Notes: generated by a model from the sequence alone, not told the origin. A stretch of DNA of 64,000 bases from Boesenbergia rotunda (GCA_024364735.1 JAGFNQ010004026.1:532664-596663), one strand, 5' to 3'. Positions 31,733-43,380 are shown, numbered from the stretch's first letter. Translations and numbers: made by a program.

Positions 31733-33385
31733 ATGGCGTTTCAAGAGGGATACTCTACTGCATGACCACCCTTCTTCGACGGGAACGACTTCACTTACTG
31801 GAAAGGTAGGATGCAATACTACCTTATGAACGATATTGAAAACTGGATTAGTGTTGCAGATGGCTTTGAGGCACCCATCGACGAAAGAGGAGAACCGATA
31901 CCGATGAGATCCTGGTCGAAGGAGGTAATGAAGAGGGCGCAGTCCAATGCCAAGGCCACCACCACACTATAGTGCGGGCTCTCAAAGGAGCAACTGAACA
32001 AGGTGGGGCCGTTCAAGAGCGCAAGGAACTGTGGGACAAGTTGGTGGAATTGAACGAGGGGTCAAACCAGTCCAGAAGAGCCAAGAAGGACTTGCTCGTG
32101 GCCCAACTCCAATCCCTATCCATGAAGAGCAACGAGACTGTCAGCCAACTACATGGAAGGGTGAAGGAAGTAATCAATGAGCTCCATGTGATTGGAGAAA
32201 AGATCGAGAACCAGGACATCGTCAGGTATGTTCTACAAGCCTTCCCAAGAACCTGCTTGTGGGCATCTATGGTTGATGCTTACAAGATATCAAGGGATTT
32301 GCCCATTGTTAAATTAGACGACTTATTCTGTGAATTTGAGCTACACGAGCAAGCAAATGTCTCGGCCAAAGAGAAGGGTATTGCTTTTGTTGCAAAAAAG
32401 GAGAAGAAGAAGAGGAAGGAGAAGAAGAAGGTGATCTACTCCTCTTCATCAGACTCAGAGGAATCCAGCGCCTCCATGGATAGCGACCAAGAGGCATTCA
32501 TGGTAAGGAAGATGCGTAAAGCTTTCAGAAATTTTTCTAACAAATCTTATGCTAGGAAAGGGTCCAAAGGCAAGGGTAAGGCCAAGGATATTATATGCTA
32601 CAACTGCCACCAAGATGGACACATGAAGAACGAATGTCCTCAATTGAAGAGAAGAGATGACAAGAAGGAGGAGAAGAAGAAAGGTGATAAGAAGAAGTCA
32701 AAGGGAAAGGAGAAGGGTGCCACCAACCTAAAAGCGACGTGGGATGATCCATCATCCTCAGAGGAAGAAGAAGAGCAAGTCTCCCACTTTGCTCTTATGG
32801 CACAAGATCACTTAGACTCATCAGATGATGAAAGAAGTTCAAGTAGTGAAGATGAGAGCACCTCCTCTTCATCATCCGAGTCAGAAGCTTCGGTAAGTGA
32901 GGTATACCACTTACCCTCCTCTACTTTAGTCAAGATCATTTCTAGCACTAACATGGACTTAGCTAAGGCTAGAAGTAAGATTAAGGATCTAAAAGAAGAA
33001 ATTGTCATTCTTAGAGTAGAATCTACCAAACTTGAAGAATTGCATGCTAGTTCCATTACTTCACATGCTTCACATCTTGAAACTGAAAATAGGGAACTAA
33101 GGAAAAAGGTAGATGACCTCACAAAGGCCCTTAAGAAATTCCAAGTAGGATCTAGTAACCTAGATATGATCATCAACAGTCAAAGGGTCGTTTATAACAA
33201 GTCGGTTTGGGATATAGGCCAAAGACAAAGAAGTGACCTTTGTATCACTCACGGGTAGGATTGGTGCATCTAGGAGACTAGGGGCTAAGGGAAACATAAA
33301 GAAGGCATGGGTACCTAAGAGGTTTTTACATGATGCTTATGGATCAAAGATTTGGGTACCAAAAGAGTATGTTTTTCATGTTGTA
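31733..33385 (+). pseudogene. gag of element N (UBN2, one CCHC knuckle), broken
   Basis: The start MAFQEGYSTA is followed by a TGA at codon 11. A second stop (TAG, about 31970) and a frameshift near 32015 break the N-terminal third. From there the frame is open to 33258: ELWDKLVELNEGSNQSRRAK, YVLQAFPRTCLWASMVDAYK, a KEKKKRKEKKK basic run, the zinc knuckle CYNCHQDGHMKNEC (32596-32637), Lys- and Ser/Glu-rich segments, and a coiled coil. After a frameshift near 33205 the closing region continues to KIWVPKEYVFHVV and the TAG at 33386. The role is as for gag of element E. Confidence 0.9.
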
Positions 33386-33388
33386 TAG
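33386..33388 (+). other. In-frame TAG at the gag/pol border of element N
   Basis: Separates ...YVFHVV from VKVKEAS...WIVDSGC in one frame. It matches the position and next base (TAG G) of the stop in element E (28848-28846), although the surrounding residues have diverged. The TATAGGTAAAG context is also a good splice-donor consensus. Confidence 0.65.
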
Positions 33389-34868
33389 GTAAAGGTGAAG
33401 GAGGCCTCAACTATGTGGATAGTAGATAGTGGATGCTCAAGACACATGACCGGGGATGTGAGCAAGTTCACTACTATTAGCTACTTAAGAGAAGGGATGA
33501 TTTCCTTTGAAATAGTAGAAAATTGAGGATTATTGGTAGGGGCACCATTGAGGTATCTTCCACGATTTCTATACATAAGGTACTCCTAATTAAGGATATG
33601 AAGTTCAATTTACTTAGCGTGAGTCAATTATGTGATGTCGGTTTTAGGGTCGAATTTCATGCTAAGAAGTGCATCATTAAACATAATGAATCAAATAGTG
33701 TTGTGTTAGAAGGGTTTAGAGAGGCAAATTTATATTATCTTGATATTGATTATGCTACTAACAATGTTGCTAAGTGTCTCATGTCTAAAGAAGAAGAAGG
33801 GTGGTTGTGGCATCGGAGGCTTGGGCATGTCAACATGAGAAGCATTGCAAGAGTGGCTAAGGAAGAGTTGGTGAAGGGGCTACCAATGATCAAGTATGAG
33901 AAGACCAAATTGTGTGATGCATGCCAAGAGGGTAAGCAATCAAAATAATCACACAAAGGTAAAACCCTAACCACTACTTCATTACTATTAGAGCTTTTAC
34001 ATATCGATTTATTTGATTGTCATAGTACTCCCTCACTTATAGGGAATAAATATTGTCTAGTCATAGTAGATGATTTTTCTAGATTTACATGGGTTTACTT
34101 TTTGAAACATAAGGATGATACCCTAGAGATTTTTATAGGATTTAGTAAAAGGGTAGAAAACGAAAAACATATAAAAAAAACTGAATTAGGAGTGACCACG
34201 GTGGGGAGTTCCAAAATGCAAGTTTCACACAATTTTGTATTGAAAATGGATACAAACATGAATTTTCATGCCCAAGGACTCCTCAACAAAATGGGATAGT
34301 TGAGAGGAGAAACCGAGCCTTGCATGAAGCTGCTAGGACTATGCTTAATGCATATTCTCTCCCTAGCTACTTTTGGGCCGAAGCGGTTAACACCGCTTGT
34401 TATATTCAAAATCGGGTGTTGGTACATAGGTTTCTAGGAAAAACACCATTTGAATTATGGAATGGAAGAGTACCACAAGTCCATTACTTTAGGGTCTTTG
34501 GATGTAAAATCTACATCTTAAATACCAAAGATGACCTAAGGAAGTTTGACTCAAAAGCCGATGATAGAATTCTAGTAGGGTACTCATTAACTAGTAGGGG
34601 TTATAGAGTTTACAACAAGAGGACAAAAGTGATTGAGGAGTCCTCGAATGTTAAGTTTGATGAAACCACAAGTACCTACCCTAGAAAAGCTTCAATTGAT
34701 AAGGATATAGAAGAGGTCCAACCCCTTGCCCAAAGAATCCAAGACTTACATCTGGAGGGCAATGATCAAGGGGGAGTCAGAAGTACCCTAGAGGATGAGG
34801 AAGAAGGAGTAAATGAACCCACAACCTCTAGGCCCTTGAGACATCACCATGATCACCCTATTGACTAA
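33389..34868 (+). pseudogene. pol of element N: protease and integrase
   Basis: The protease has WIVDSGCSRHMTGD (about 33416-33457), with the catalytic Asp in DSG. A frameshift near 33520 follows, then KDMKFNLLSVSQLCDVG, the pre-integrase motif WLWHRRLGHVNM and CDACQEGKQSK, and a TAA at 33946. The integrase core is carried on as LLHIDLFDCHST (first Asp); a frameshift near 34170 hits the second Asp region. PQQNG and a VERRNRALHEAARTML stretch (catalytic Glu) are near 34285-34345. The C-terminal part, to about 34868, includes LNTKDDLRKFDSKADDRILV and ends in a TAA. Confidence 0.9.
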
Positions 34869-36484
34869 ATAGTGGGTGATGTAACTCAAGGAGTAAGGAC
34901 TAAATCCTACTTTAGGGATCAAACTAGTCAAATAGCTCTAATCTCTCAATTAGAATCCAAATCCATTGATGAAGCATTAGGAGATGTTGATTGGGTTTTA
35001 GTCATGCAAGAAGAGCTAAATCAATTTGAAAGGAGTGAAGTTTGGGAGTTGGTGCCTAGGCCCAATTATTGCACCATTGTAACCACAAGATGGGTCTTTA
35101 GGAACAAACTAGATGACCAAAACAAAATCACTAGGAACAAGGCTAGATTGGTGGCTAGGGGGTTTAACCAAGTTGAGGGATTAGATTATGATGAGACCTA
35201 TGCCCCCGTAGCTAGATTAGAATCTATTAGAATCCTACTAGCCTATGCCGCTCACATGGGTTTCACACTTCACCAAATGGATGTGAAGTCGGCATTCCTT
35301 AATGGGATCATTAAGGAAGAGGTCTATGTAGAACAACCCCCCGGGTTTGAGGACCCTAACTATCCAAGACACATTTACAAATTAAGAAAAATCTTATATG
35401 GATTGAAACAAGCTCCCCGGGCTTGGTATGAACGGCTTTCTTCATTTCTAGTGTCTAAGGGGTTTAGGAGAGGAACAATTGACCCTACTTTGTTCATAAA
35501 ATCTAAGGACAAGGACATATTTGTTGCCCAAGTCTATGTAGACGATATCATTTTTGGGTCAACAAATAATGACTTTTTACAAGAATTCATCAAGTGTATG
35601 GAAGATGAATTTGAGATGAGTCTTGTAGGAGATTTAACCTTCTTTTTAGGCCTTCAAGTTAAGCAAACTAATGAAGGTACACATGTCTTTCAAACCAAAT
35701 ATGCTAAGGAAATGTTAAAGAAATTTGATTTAGAAAATGCTAAGGTAGCATCTACACCCATAGGAACCAATGTGAAAATGGATAGTGACCTTGAAGGGAA
35801 AATGGTAGACTCTAAGCAATATAGGAGCATGATTGGTAGCCTCCTATACCTAACCGCTAGTAGACCCGATATACTTTTTACGGTAGGTATATGTGCAAGG
35901 TACCAATCTTGTGCCAAAGAGTCCCATTTGGTTGTAGTCAAGAGGATCTTAAGGTATGTCAAAGGTACCCTCAATGTCGGACTTTGGTATCCTAGAACCC
36001 CTAGTGTTGATCTAATTGGATACACCGACTCGGACTATGCGGGTTGTAAGCTAGATAGGAAGAGTACTAGTGGAGGGTGTCAATTCCTTGGGTCTTCCTT
36101 AGTTAGTTGGAGCAGTAGGAAACAACCATGCGTTTCCCTATCAACAACGGAGGCGGAATATGTGGCAATGGGTGTGGGTGTGTTTCCCAACTCCTTTGGA
36201 TCATGCACACCTTAGAGGATTATGAGTTACATTACACCAAGGTCAAAGTCTTGTGTGATAATGTAAGTATAATCAATTTAACCAAAAATCCGGTTCACCA
36301 CTCTAGGACAAAACACATTGAAGTGAAACATCACTTCATTAGAGACCATATGGCAAGGGGAGACATAGAACTACACTATGTTGAATCAAAGTCGAACCTA
36401 GCCGACATCTTTACCAAGCCTCTTCCCGAATCGGAGTTTACATCCTTAAGAAGAGGCCTTGGAATGTGTTTTGTGGAAGTGTAG
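34869..36484 (+). pseudogene. pol of element N: reverse transcriptase and RNase H
   Basis: One long open frame (34872-36215) carries SEVWELVPRPNYCTIVTTRW, YDETYAPVARLESIRILLAY, HQMDVKSAFLNG, VYVEQPPGFED and an intact YVDDIIFGS box (35535-35561), then YRSMIGSLLYLTASRPDILF. RNase H starts with LIGYTDSDYAGC and SSRKQPCVSLSTTEAEY. A frameshift near 36170 moves the last part (QLLWIMHTLEDYEL ... HHFIRDHMARGDIELHYVES) to another frame ending at 36484. This is the best preserved polymerase in the window. Confidence 0.93.
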
Positions 36485-37446
36485 GATGAACTTTAAGATT
36501 TTAAATTTGAAAAAGGGTGCTTGATCCATTAGGGTGATACATTTGGCTCACTTGTGCTTGTGGTACATTGTTGAACCATTAGAAGTATCAAAATATGAAA
36601 ACTAAACCAATTATGGTGAAGGCAAGTGTTTAATCAATGGGCACATTGCCCAAAGATTATAGTTGGACATTTTAAACCTTTGAAAATCATTTTATGCTTT
36701 ATATAAGTTGCCATGCTCTTGAAAGTTATATAATTGCAAAATTGGATTGTAAGTTTGGTACAAAATGTAGTGGTTTTCAAAATTTTTAGATTTTTATCAA
36801 AAGTCATGCATGTTTGAAATTTTATATGGACTAATATTTTTCTTTGATAGAGTATATCATTTCAAACATGTATGCAAAATTTTATAATTTTTGGAATTTT
36901 CTGGAAGTTTCTGAAATTCGGTAGAAAAGCTGAAAATTTAGACAGATAGCGTATCAGTTGACTGCCCCATGGGCAGTCGACTGGCACGCTTTGTTTCAGA
37001 TTCTGAAACTTTCTTTCAGAAATCAAAATCTCTTTCATTTGATGTCATAGGGTTGGGTTGCCTGAGGTAATCATTTTGATGGTGTCAAAGGGGGAGAATG
37101 GGTGGTTTAAGTTAGAATTTTAACTTGGAATGGATGGTTTAAGGTTTTCATTTTTACTTAGACCTTGAATGATTAAAAATGGGGAGAAGACATGAATTAA
37201 GGTGGTGGTTACCTCTTAGGTTTTAATATGTCTTACATTTTTAATGATGTTTAGTGTTAAGTGGAAACTTAACTTGGATTATGATTAGAATTGAAAATGG
37301 GGAGAAGACATGGATTAAGGGGGAGGTTACGTCTTAGGGTTACTATGCCTTATACTTTTTCAATTGTTATCTATTGCTATTGCTATTGTTGGCTGTTATT
37401 TATCTCTAAACATAAACATATTGCCACGCATCAAAAAGGGGGAGAT
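36485..37446 (+). other. 3' non-coding region of element N with internal CAGTCGACTG pair
   Basis: Carries CAGTTGACTG (36955-36964) and CAGTCGACTG (36974-36983), the LTR palindrome of this family. A duplicated AAAATGGGGAGAAGACATG unit lies near 37168 and 37290, and the final polypurine tract ATCAAAAAGGGGGAGAT is at 37430-37446. There is no second ORF. Confidence 0.75.
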
Positions 37447-38382
37447 TGTTGAGGCAATCGGCCCTTAAATGATTGGAAGATCATGGTTTTGATGTGTGTG
37501 GGTGAATATGTTTAAGGTTAGAGCGTTATGATGTGTTTGATGTGTGTGATTGAGTTTGCAGGACTTGGAGAATTACACATGGTGGACATATCTGAGGGAC
37601 GAGAGCCGAGGGAGGAGAGCTCCAAGGGCAAAGCCGGGAAGTGGACTTCAAGGGCACACGTGAAGGGTGGCATGGAGGCAAGCCAAGGGAAGGCTTGCGT
37701 GCGCATCCGAGGGATGATAGCCAGAGGAAGAGGACTTCAAGAGGCAAGCCAAGGGAGCAGACCTGAAGGCACACATGAAGGAGAAGGTCCGGAGTTGCTG
37801 GAACAAGGCTGAGAGGCAGGGCAGTCGACTGGCCCAGGGCCAGTCGACTGCCAAAACTCACAGAGAGTTTTAGGCCTTGGACTAGTCGACTGCCCTTGGG
37901 GCAGTCGACTGGTATACTCCAAAAACTAGCCGTTGGCTAGCAATTAATGCTAGACCAGTCGACTGCCCTTGGGGCAGTCGACTGGTGCGGGGCTGGACAG
38001 ACTGCGAGTTTGTCCTGTTCACCTATAAAAGGAGCACCTTTTTGCACGTGAGCGGTATGGTTCTGTACAGTGTCGAAGTGCTGCTCGTCTGAAGAGTGCT
38101 CTCTACTTCCTCTCTTGTATTCTACTGTATTCTGAAAAGAGGAAGATCACCAGTGTAAAGGTTTCTCCACCTGAAGGAGAATTTTTCATAGTGGAACTGG
38201 TGTACGGCGTGAATCCTTGAATTAGTAACCCATCTGGGTGGATACCAAGTAAATGGTTGGTTGTTAGCATTGTTAATCTTTTCATTTGCATATTATTTCC
38301 GCTGCACTAACAACTTTGTAGAAATCAAACGGAAAAACTGCTATTCACCCCCCCCCCTCTAGCACGCCTAGATGATCCATCA
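37447..38382 (+). repeat. 3' LTR of element N
   Basis: Pairs with 30744-31675 and has the same TATA box and CAGTCGACTG palindromes, here with fewer decayed copies. It ends CCATCA in front of the CAAGA duplication. Confidence 0.95.
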
Positions 38383-38387
38383 CAAGA

Positions 38388-40233
38388 CTCCTTCTCGGTG
38401 GAGTAACCTCTCCACAGATCTCAGGAATGAATTAATTGAGTACAGGAGATCACGATAAGGAACTTACAGATCAAACTTAAGCACAGGCAAAGAAAGCGCA
38501 AAGAGAAGAGAACACTACACAGAGCTCAACCCAGCACAACCCTCATGCAAGAACCTTCAGCTCTTCGTGTCTGCTTGCTGATCGACTCGCAACATTCTCA
38601 ACCGATTCAAAAGTTCTCAAGGTTCAAAGTTACTATCTCTTCTTCGCTAGCTATCTCTTAAACCTCTGCTCATCACCAGGTCATCCCAGGCGCATCTGCA
38701 ACTCACCAGGCACGTCTGCAGCTCACCAGGCGTGTCTGCAACAAGCTCCGTCACCTACCCACTGACCTCTACTGGGCTCAGTCCACTGAAACCTCTTCAA
38801 CCGAGCCTCAGGTCAGTTGCCAGCTTCGCCAGACAGTTGCCAGCCTGCGCCAAAAGCCGTTGAATCCTGCGAATGGAAAATAAACAAACCTGACCGAAGC
38901 GAAAGTCACCCATTGACTCTCCTTCTTGGTTTGTGCCATCCCTGTATCACCTGCACACTCATCAGAAGATTAGCATAGAAAATCAAATCGGATCAGTAGG
39001 TAACAGCATGTATCAGTAGCGATCAGAGTGAAATTAGAAGTCTAACAATGATTCAAATTAAAGTTATCAGACACTGATCGGTCAGGCAGACCGATCAGTT
39101 GCCCTTCTGATCGATCAGACTAACCTCTAATCGTTCCAGCAAGGATCTGATCGGTCACCCTGACCGATCAGAGATAAGGGATCGGTCACCAGACCGATCC
39201 TCAAACCAAGAACATTCTGTGTGAATTCCAGTAAGGCACTGATCGGTCAACTAGACCGATTAGTGATGGGCCTGATCGATCAGGCTCCTGCCTGATCGAT
39301 CCAGTGAAGCTGTGATCAGTCACACTGACCGATCAGGGATCGAGGATCGGCCACTAGACCGATTCACCAGCTCGCTGGAATTTCCGCCAGCTCCCACCAG
39401 CTCCCTAACCTGATCGGTCACTTGACCGATCAGGTTAGGGCCTGATCAGGTCACTCCCTGACCGATCAGGAGCCATCCTGATCGGTCAGGATGTCCCTGA
39501 TCGATCAGACATACTGATCAGGGTTTCTTACAGAAATATTTTAATCTCTCTCTGATCGTTCACTAGAACGATCAGAAACCATACAGAATGTTTCTGTTCT
39601 CTTTCTGATCGTTCACCAGAACGATCAGACTCCCTGGATCGGTCACTAGACCGATCTATTAACAAGGGAGCTGGTGCCAACTTCAGATCGGACTCCAGAC
39701 CGATCCAGCCACTTGGTTGACTCATGCTCAATCCCCCGGACCAAGACTTCATGCCCAGATTCACTCATCGGGACTTTGTTCAACCTAGCTTCCCTCGCTA
39801 GGACCTAGCTTCACTCACTAGGGTTTCCTTCACCTCGCTTCCCTCACTAGGACCCGACTTCACTCACCGAGGTTTCCTTTCACCTAGCTTCACTCACTAG
39901 GATCCGGCTTCACTCACCGAGGTTTCCTTTCACCTAGCTTCACTCACTAGGACCCGGCTTCACTCACTGGGGTTTCCTTCACCCGGCTTCACTCACCAGG
40001 ACCCGACTTCATTCACCGGGGATTCTGTCACATGACTTCACTCACCAGGACCCGACTTCACTCACTGGGGTTTCCGTCACCCGGCTTCACTCACTGGGGT
40101 TTTTGTCACCCGACTTCACTCACCAGGACTCGTGCCCAGTCCCCGACCATGAATTAAGCCAATCTTATCTTACTCACCTAAACATAAATCGGTGTCAACA
40201 CCAAAACAACAATCAGGTCAGACTGCATCAACA
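38388..40233 (-). repeat. 5' LTR of element E, main part
   Basis: Continues the LTR interrupted at 30743 and aligns with 12970-14780. It has the GATCGGTC palindrome array at 39072-39705 and the U3 tandem repeat at 39750-40135. It ends TGCATCAACA, followed by the CAAGA duplication of E (40234-40238). Confidence 0.9.
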
Positions 40234-40238
40234 CAAGA

Positions 40239-40648
40239 GCACTCGGGCACCCTATAAGTGCCACATCAGCAAATGGATAACTCTGACCGGGGATATAAAT
40301 AGACCCCTAGAGGTCAGTTTCAATTGATTCCATTCAATCCAAGGATTAGGAAACGAGTTCTCTGTAATCATTCTTTTTTTTATGAGCTTTCCACATGTAA
40401 GAGGCTTCTCCGCCCGAAGAAGTTTTATTTAGGAGAATCGAGCCACATTCCACCTTAGATTAGCAACCTTCCTGGTTGCAAACCAAGTAAAATCCGATTG
40501 CCTTTTTTTTTACAGTTTGCTCAATTTATTTTATATTATTTATTTTTGTTTGATCAAACTACCATCTTTGTTTAAAGATAAACAATAGATTTGAGTTATT
40601 ATTTTTTGGGACAATTCACCCCCTCTTACCGACCAACGATCACCGTCA
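40239..40648 (+). repeat. 3' LTR of element A, right part
   Basis: Aligns with 1430-1837, with a TATA box TATAAATA near 40297. It ends CACCGTCA; the next five bases, AATGC, are the degenerate partner of GATGT at 879-883. Confidence 0.85.
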
Positions 40649-40725
40649 AATGCTTGATCCGACCATCTTCTTATTGATTCAGTTGGCAGTTAATCCTTCT
40701 AAAGTGTCTGGGCTCTGATACCGCA
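40649..40725 (-). other. Leader and primer site of element A'
   Basis: The minus strand reads TGCGGTATCAGAGCCC (40725-40710) and then a leader that matches the start of A's interior (AGAAGGATTAACTGCC vs AGAAGGACTAACCGAC). It joins gag at 880 once element A is removed. Confidence 0.75.
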
Positions 40726-41637
40726 TATTCGTCAATGTCGACTGGCTAGAGGGGGGAGTGTGAATAGGCCTACAATAAAAGTTAGCACTTTCTCTTGCTT
40801 TTGTTTACCAAGGACAAATAATTAATTAATAGAAATAAATAACATAAAAATAAAAGGGCCTTAAAGAATTACTTAGTTACAACTTAGGTGGTTGTTAATC
40901 CAAAGAATGTAAAGCTCACTAGAAACACTCCTTCATTAAAGGCTGATATGGCCCTTTCACACTTTGGAAAGCTTAGAAAAATTATAGAAGATTTGTACAA
41001 GTTGTTGTTGTTGTTGTTTAACTCCTAGATTCAAGGGGTTATTTATAGCCTTCTAGGTAGAAGTTACCATTGCTGACGTGGCATTGAGGGCGGCTTAGTT
41101 GGATAGAACTTTATCCACGCAGCCAACATTTCTCTGATGGTATTGATCATTTGAGGCACCTCAATCGTTAATTAGGGTGCCTCAGTTCACATCGAGGGCA
41201 CCTCAATTAACATTAAGGGTGACTTGAGTACTATTCATCTGAGGTGCCTCCAGCACTGTTTGTGCAAAAATAGTTAACTTCATTTGTTAACCATTATTGA
41301 TTCGAGAGCTTGGGTGACGCTCCAATCATCCAGAGTTAAGCTCACTCAAATCCATCACTGACCTTCTCCTCGAGCAAGCTTCCTCCTCGGTTTCTCATCC
41401 CTAGGACGTTGTGCATGATCTTCTCGCTTCATTAGTGTACTCTTTTGTTGCTCCTCGTCCCTTGGATGCATTGAGCTTATCGACTCTCTTCCCATGTCAT
41501 TCTTCTCATTCATTGCGTCTTCTGCTCAACTTTTTATGCTTCTAAGTTCCTTCACACTTAGACATAAGACATCAAATACAAACAGGACCTAACTTAACTC
41601 GGTTGACTACATCAAAAATCATCCCGGGGTACGTATA
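40726..41637 (-). repeat. 5' LTR of element A'
   Basis: A diverged minus-strand relative of the A LTR: shared phrases are GTTCCTTCACACTTAGACA, ACATCAAAAATCATCCC and a GCTAGAGGGGGGAGTGTGAA end. Seen on the minus strand it starts TATACGTACC, i.e. the terminal TG has become TA. This is the oldest element of the left nest. Confidence 0.7.
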
Positions 41638-43176
41638 GGGATGACTTCTTATGCCGGGAGGGTTTTGTGGGATGACTTCGAACTCCGAAAGGGTGCCTCC
41701 TCTGCTAGGGTTTCGTGATCGGGTGGGTTTCGAGAAGATAGGTTTCCCGACCGTGAATGGGTTTCATGAAGATGTGTAATAATGGGGCGATGTGACATTT
41801 TATTAATTGTTAGTGGTATTTTTGTCCCAAAGGATAAATATAGGAGGATACTTTTGGTAAAATTTTTTTGTTAACCATGGAATCAAGAAAACTCACTTTT
41901 TAGAAGTTTTCCGATTTCGAGTTACATGCCTCTTTTGCTGACATCTTAGGCATGGATCATTATTCATGAATCATTGATTATTTAAACCAAACAGGGTTTT
42001 CGTTGATAACCTTAGAAGCATAACAAAGGTTATCAAGGATGACCTCTAATTAAACAAACCCTCAGGGTTTAATTCGTTACCCATTGTTGCTTGCTACAAG
42101 ATCATAACAAGTTCCTTGGTGGATGCTTCTACTTTGTAGGAAGCAGGAATGTTGTTTTTGATGATACCATACCACCTTCTATAATCTTGTAGTAAGCAGT
42201 AATTATTATATTGTGTTTAGTTGTCCAAATTCTTTGACTATGAACACATTAGCTATTGCAAAGGTAGTTCCTACCTATTAGCTCATATAACTTATAACAC
42301 CTATCTGCTAGCTTTTATGCGTTCAAACAATTATCTGTTAACTTTTACATGTATTATCAAGGAATGGATTCTATTTTGATACCTTGGTAGCTGCTATAAG
42401 TTCAATTCACCTAATTGTATCTAATGGTGTTTTCTTAACTTCAACATTATAAATAAGAAATCTCGTATTTGTGTTGTACGTCTGAAGTGATTCTGAATAT
42501 TTAAGTGGTGGAAGTGGTGGTTACATAAATGTAGCCTCACAAATGCAATGGAAAAGTAGTCTATTACAATTCAAGTACTTTATAAAGTCTGTGGAATTTA
42601 GTGAGCAATAGGTATTACCGCTAAATAGAACTCTATTTGTATGGGTCCTAGACATCCTGGAGAATTTATTGTTAAATTTGAGAGGTGTCCTAAGACAATC
42701 GTCATATAATTTTAACTTGTTTATTAGCTAAATATAGTTTCATTATTTGAGTGCACATTCTCTATGTGTATGATTAGATCTTAAACTCATTTACTGAACA
42801 TCCACAATACAATTCATAGCATGAGAAAACTTATAATTGGATTACAACTAGTGAGCATCTTTACATATATAATTATGAATATATTAAAACATTCTCTAGT
42901 TGATGAATTGATGAGTTTGGACATCATCAATTTCGTGAGACTAGCATGGGTTATACTCCATGGGTTGTCCAAGCAATTGTTCTTCACTAGCTGGAGATAT
43001 TGGGATGTCGAGAGTTAAACGTGAATGCTAGTTATAGTAACTAGTTCATTGGAGTAATCTACTATGAGACTTCATATGGTTCTCTAAATATATATAGATA
43101 TGTCAATGAAGATCTCATTGCAACTTGAGTGCAAGTTTCCTTAGACTTGAGATATTCAAGTCACCTTGATCATGGA
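41638..43176. other. Unassigned stretch between A' and H
   Basis: No reading frame with known domains. An 11-bp inverted repeat TTGATAACCTT / AAGGTTATCAA lies near 42010-42045. The right part (about 42600-43176) reads like decayed LTR or leader DNA of another copia element (ACTTGAGTGCAAGTTTCC, GATATTCAAGTCACC), but no ends are visible. It may hold original host DNA. Confidence 0.4.
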
Positions 43177-43373
43177 TGTTAAAGAATTCCTTTTATCCAA
43201 TATTACAAGATATAAGTCATATTTATATATAAAGTTAAGACCTATTCTAAGAAATAATTAGAACTCTATTTTAGGAAATAAATCAGGATTCTATTCTAAG
43301 GACTAATTTATATTTTAGGATATAAATTAGGATACATCAAATTACCCCTAGCTATATTTACAATATTCTAACA
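43177..43373 (-). repeat. 3' LTR of element H (short)
   Basis: A 197-bp unit with TGTTA at one end and TAACA at the other, directly next to the polypurine-type tract TTCTCCAGCTTGAGGGAGAG (minus strand). It contains repeated ATTCTAAGGAATAATT-like phrases. Short LTRs of this type are usual for Ale/Ivana-like copia elements. Confidence 0.7.
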
Positions 43374-43380
43374 CTCTCCC

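Larger units (their letters stand above)
30744..38382 (+). mobile_element. Element N: copia gag-pol element nested in the E LTR
   Basis: LTRs of 932 bp (30744-31675) and 936 bp (37447-38382), with a perfect 5-bp duplication CAAGA (30739-30743 and 38383-38387). The uninterrupted E LTR (12960-12975) has CAAGA once, which proves the insertion. The interior has primer site, gag, TAG, protease, integrase, reverse transcriptase, RNase H and polypurine tract in copia order. There are many frameshifts and stops. Its proteins are most like those of element E. Confidence 0.95.
12701..40233 (-). mobile_element. Element E: autonomous-type copia element with gag, pol and spliced ORF2
   Basis: LTRs of about 2.1 kb (12701-14780, and 30484-40233 once N is removed), with a perfect 5-bp duplication CAAGA (12696-12700 and 40234-40238). 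Comparison with the intact LTR of element A (1410-1450) confirms the empty site. On the minus strand the order is 5' LTR, primer site, gag, TAG, protease, integrase, reverse transcriptase, RNase H, a palindrome array, a spliced ORF2, polypurine tract and 3' LTR. The extra ORF behind pol and the long LTR recall the SIRE/Maximus branch of copia, but the lineage is not certain. Elements C and N are nested inside. Confidence 0.9.
884..40648 (+). mobile_element. Element A: gag-only non-autonomous copia-type LTR element (interrupted by B and E)
   Basis: Two LTRs of about 950-960 bp (884-1837, and 12152-40648 once element E is removed) flank a short interior of about 1.85 kb (1838-1858 plus 10319-12151) that holds only gag. 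The primer site follows the 5' LTR and a polypurine tract precedes the 3' LTR. The flanks GATGT (879-883) and AATGC (40649-40653) fit a 5-bp target duplication with two changes, because the interrupted element A' reads GATGC there. The size and content resemble the described TR-GAG class of gag-only elements. Element B (1859-10313) and element E (12701-40233) were inserted later. Confidence 0.8.

Noticed and set aside
42007..42045. Terminator-like 11-bp inverted repeat
   Set aside because: Bacterial-type terminators are not relevant here; no T-run follows and no gene ends nearby.
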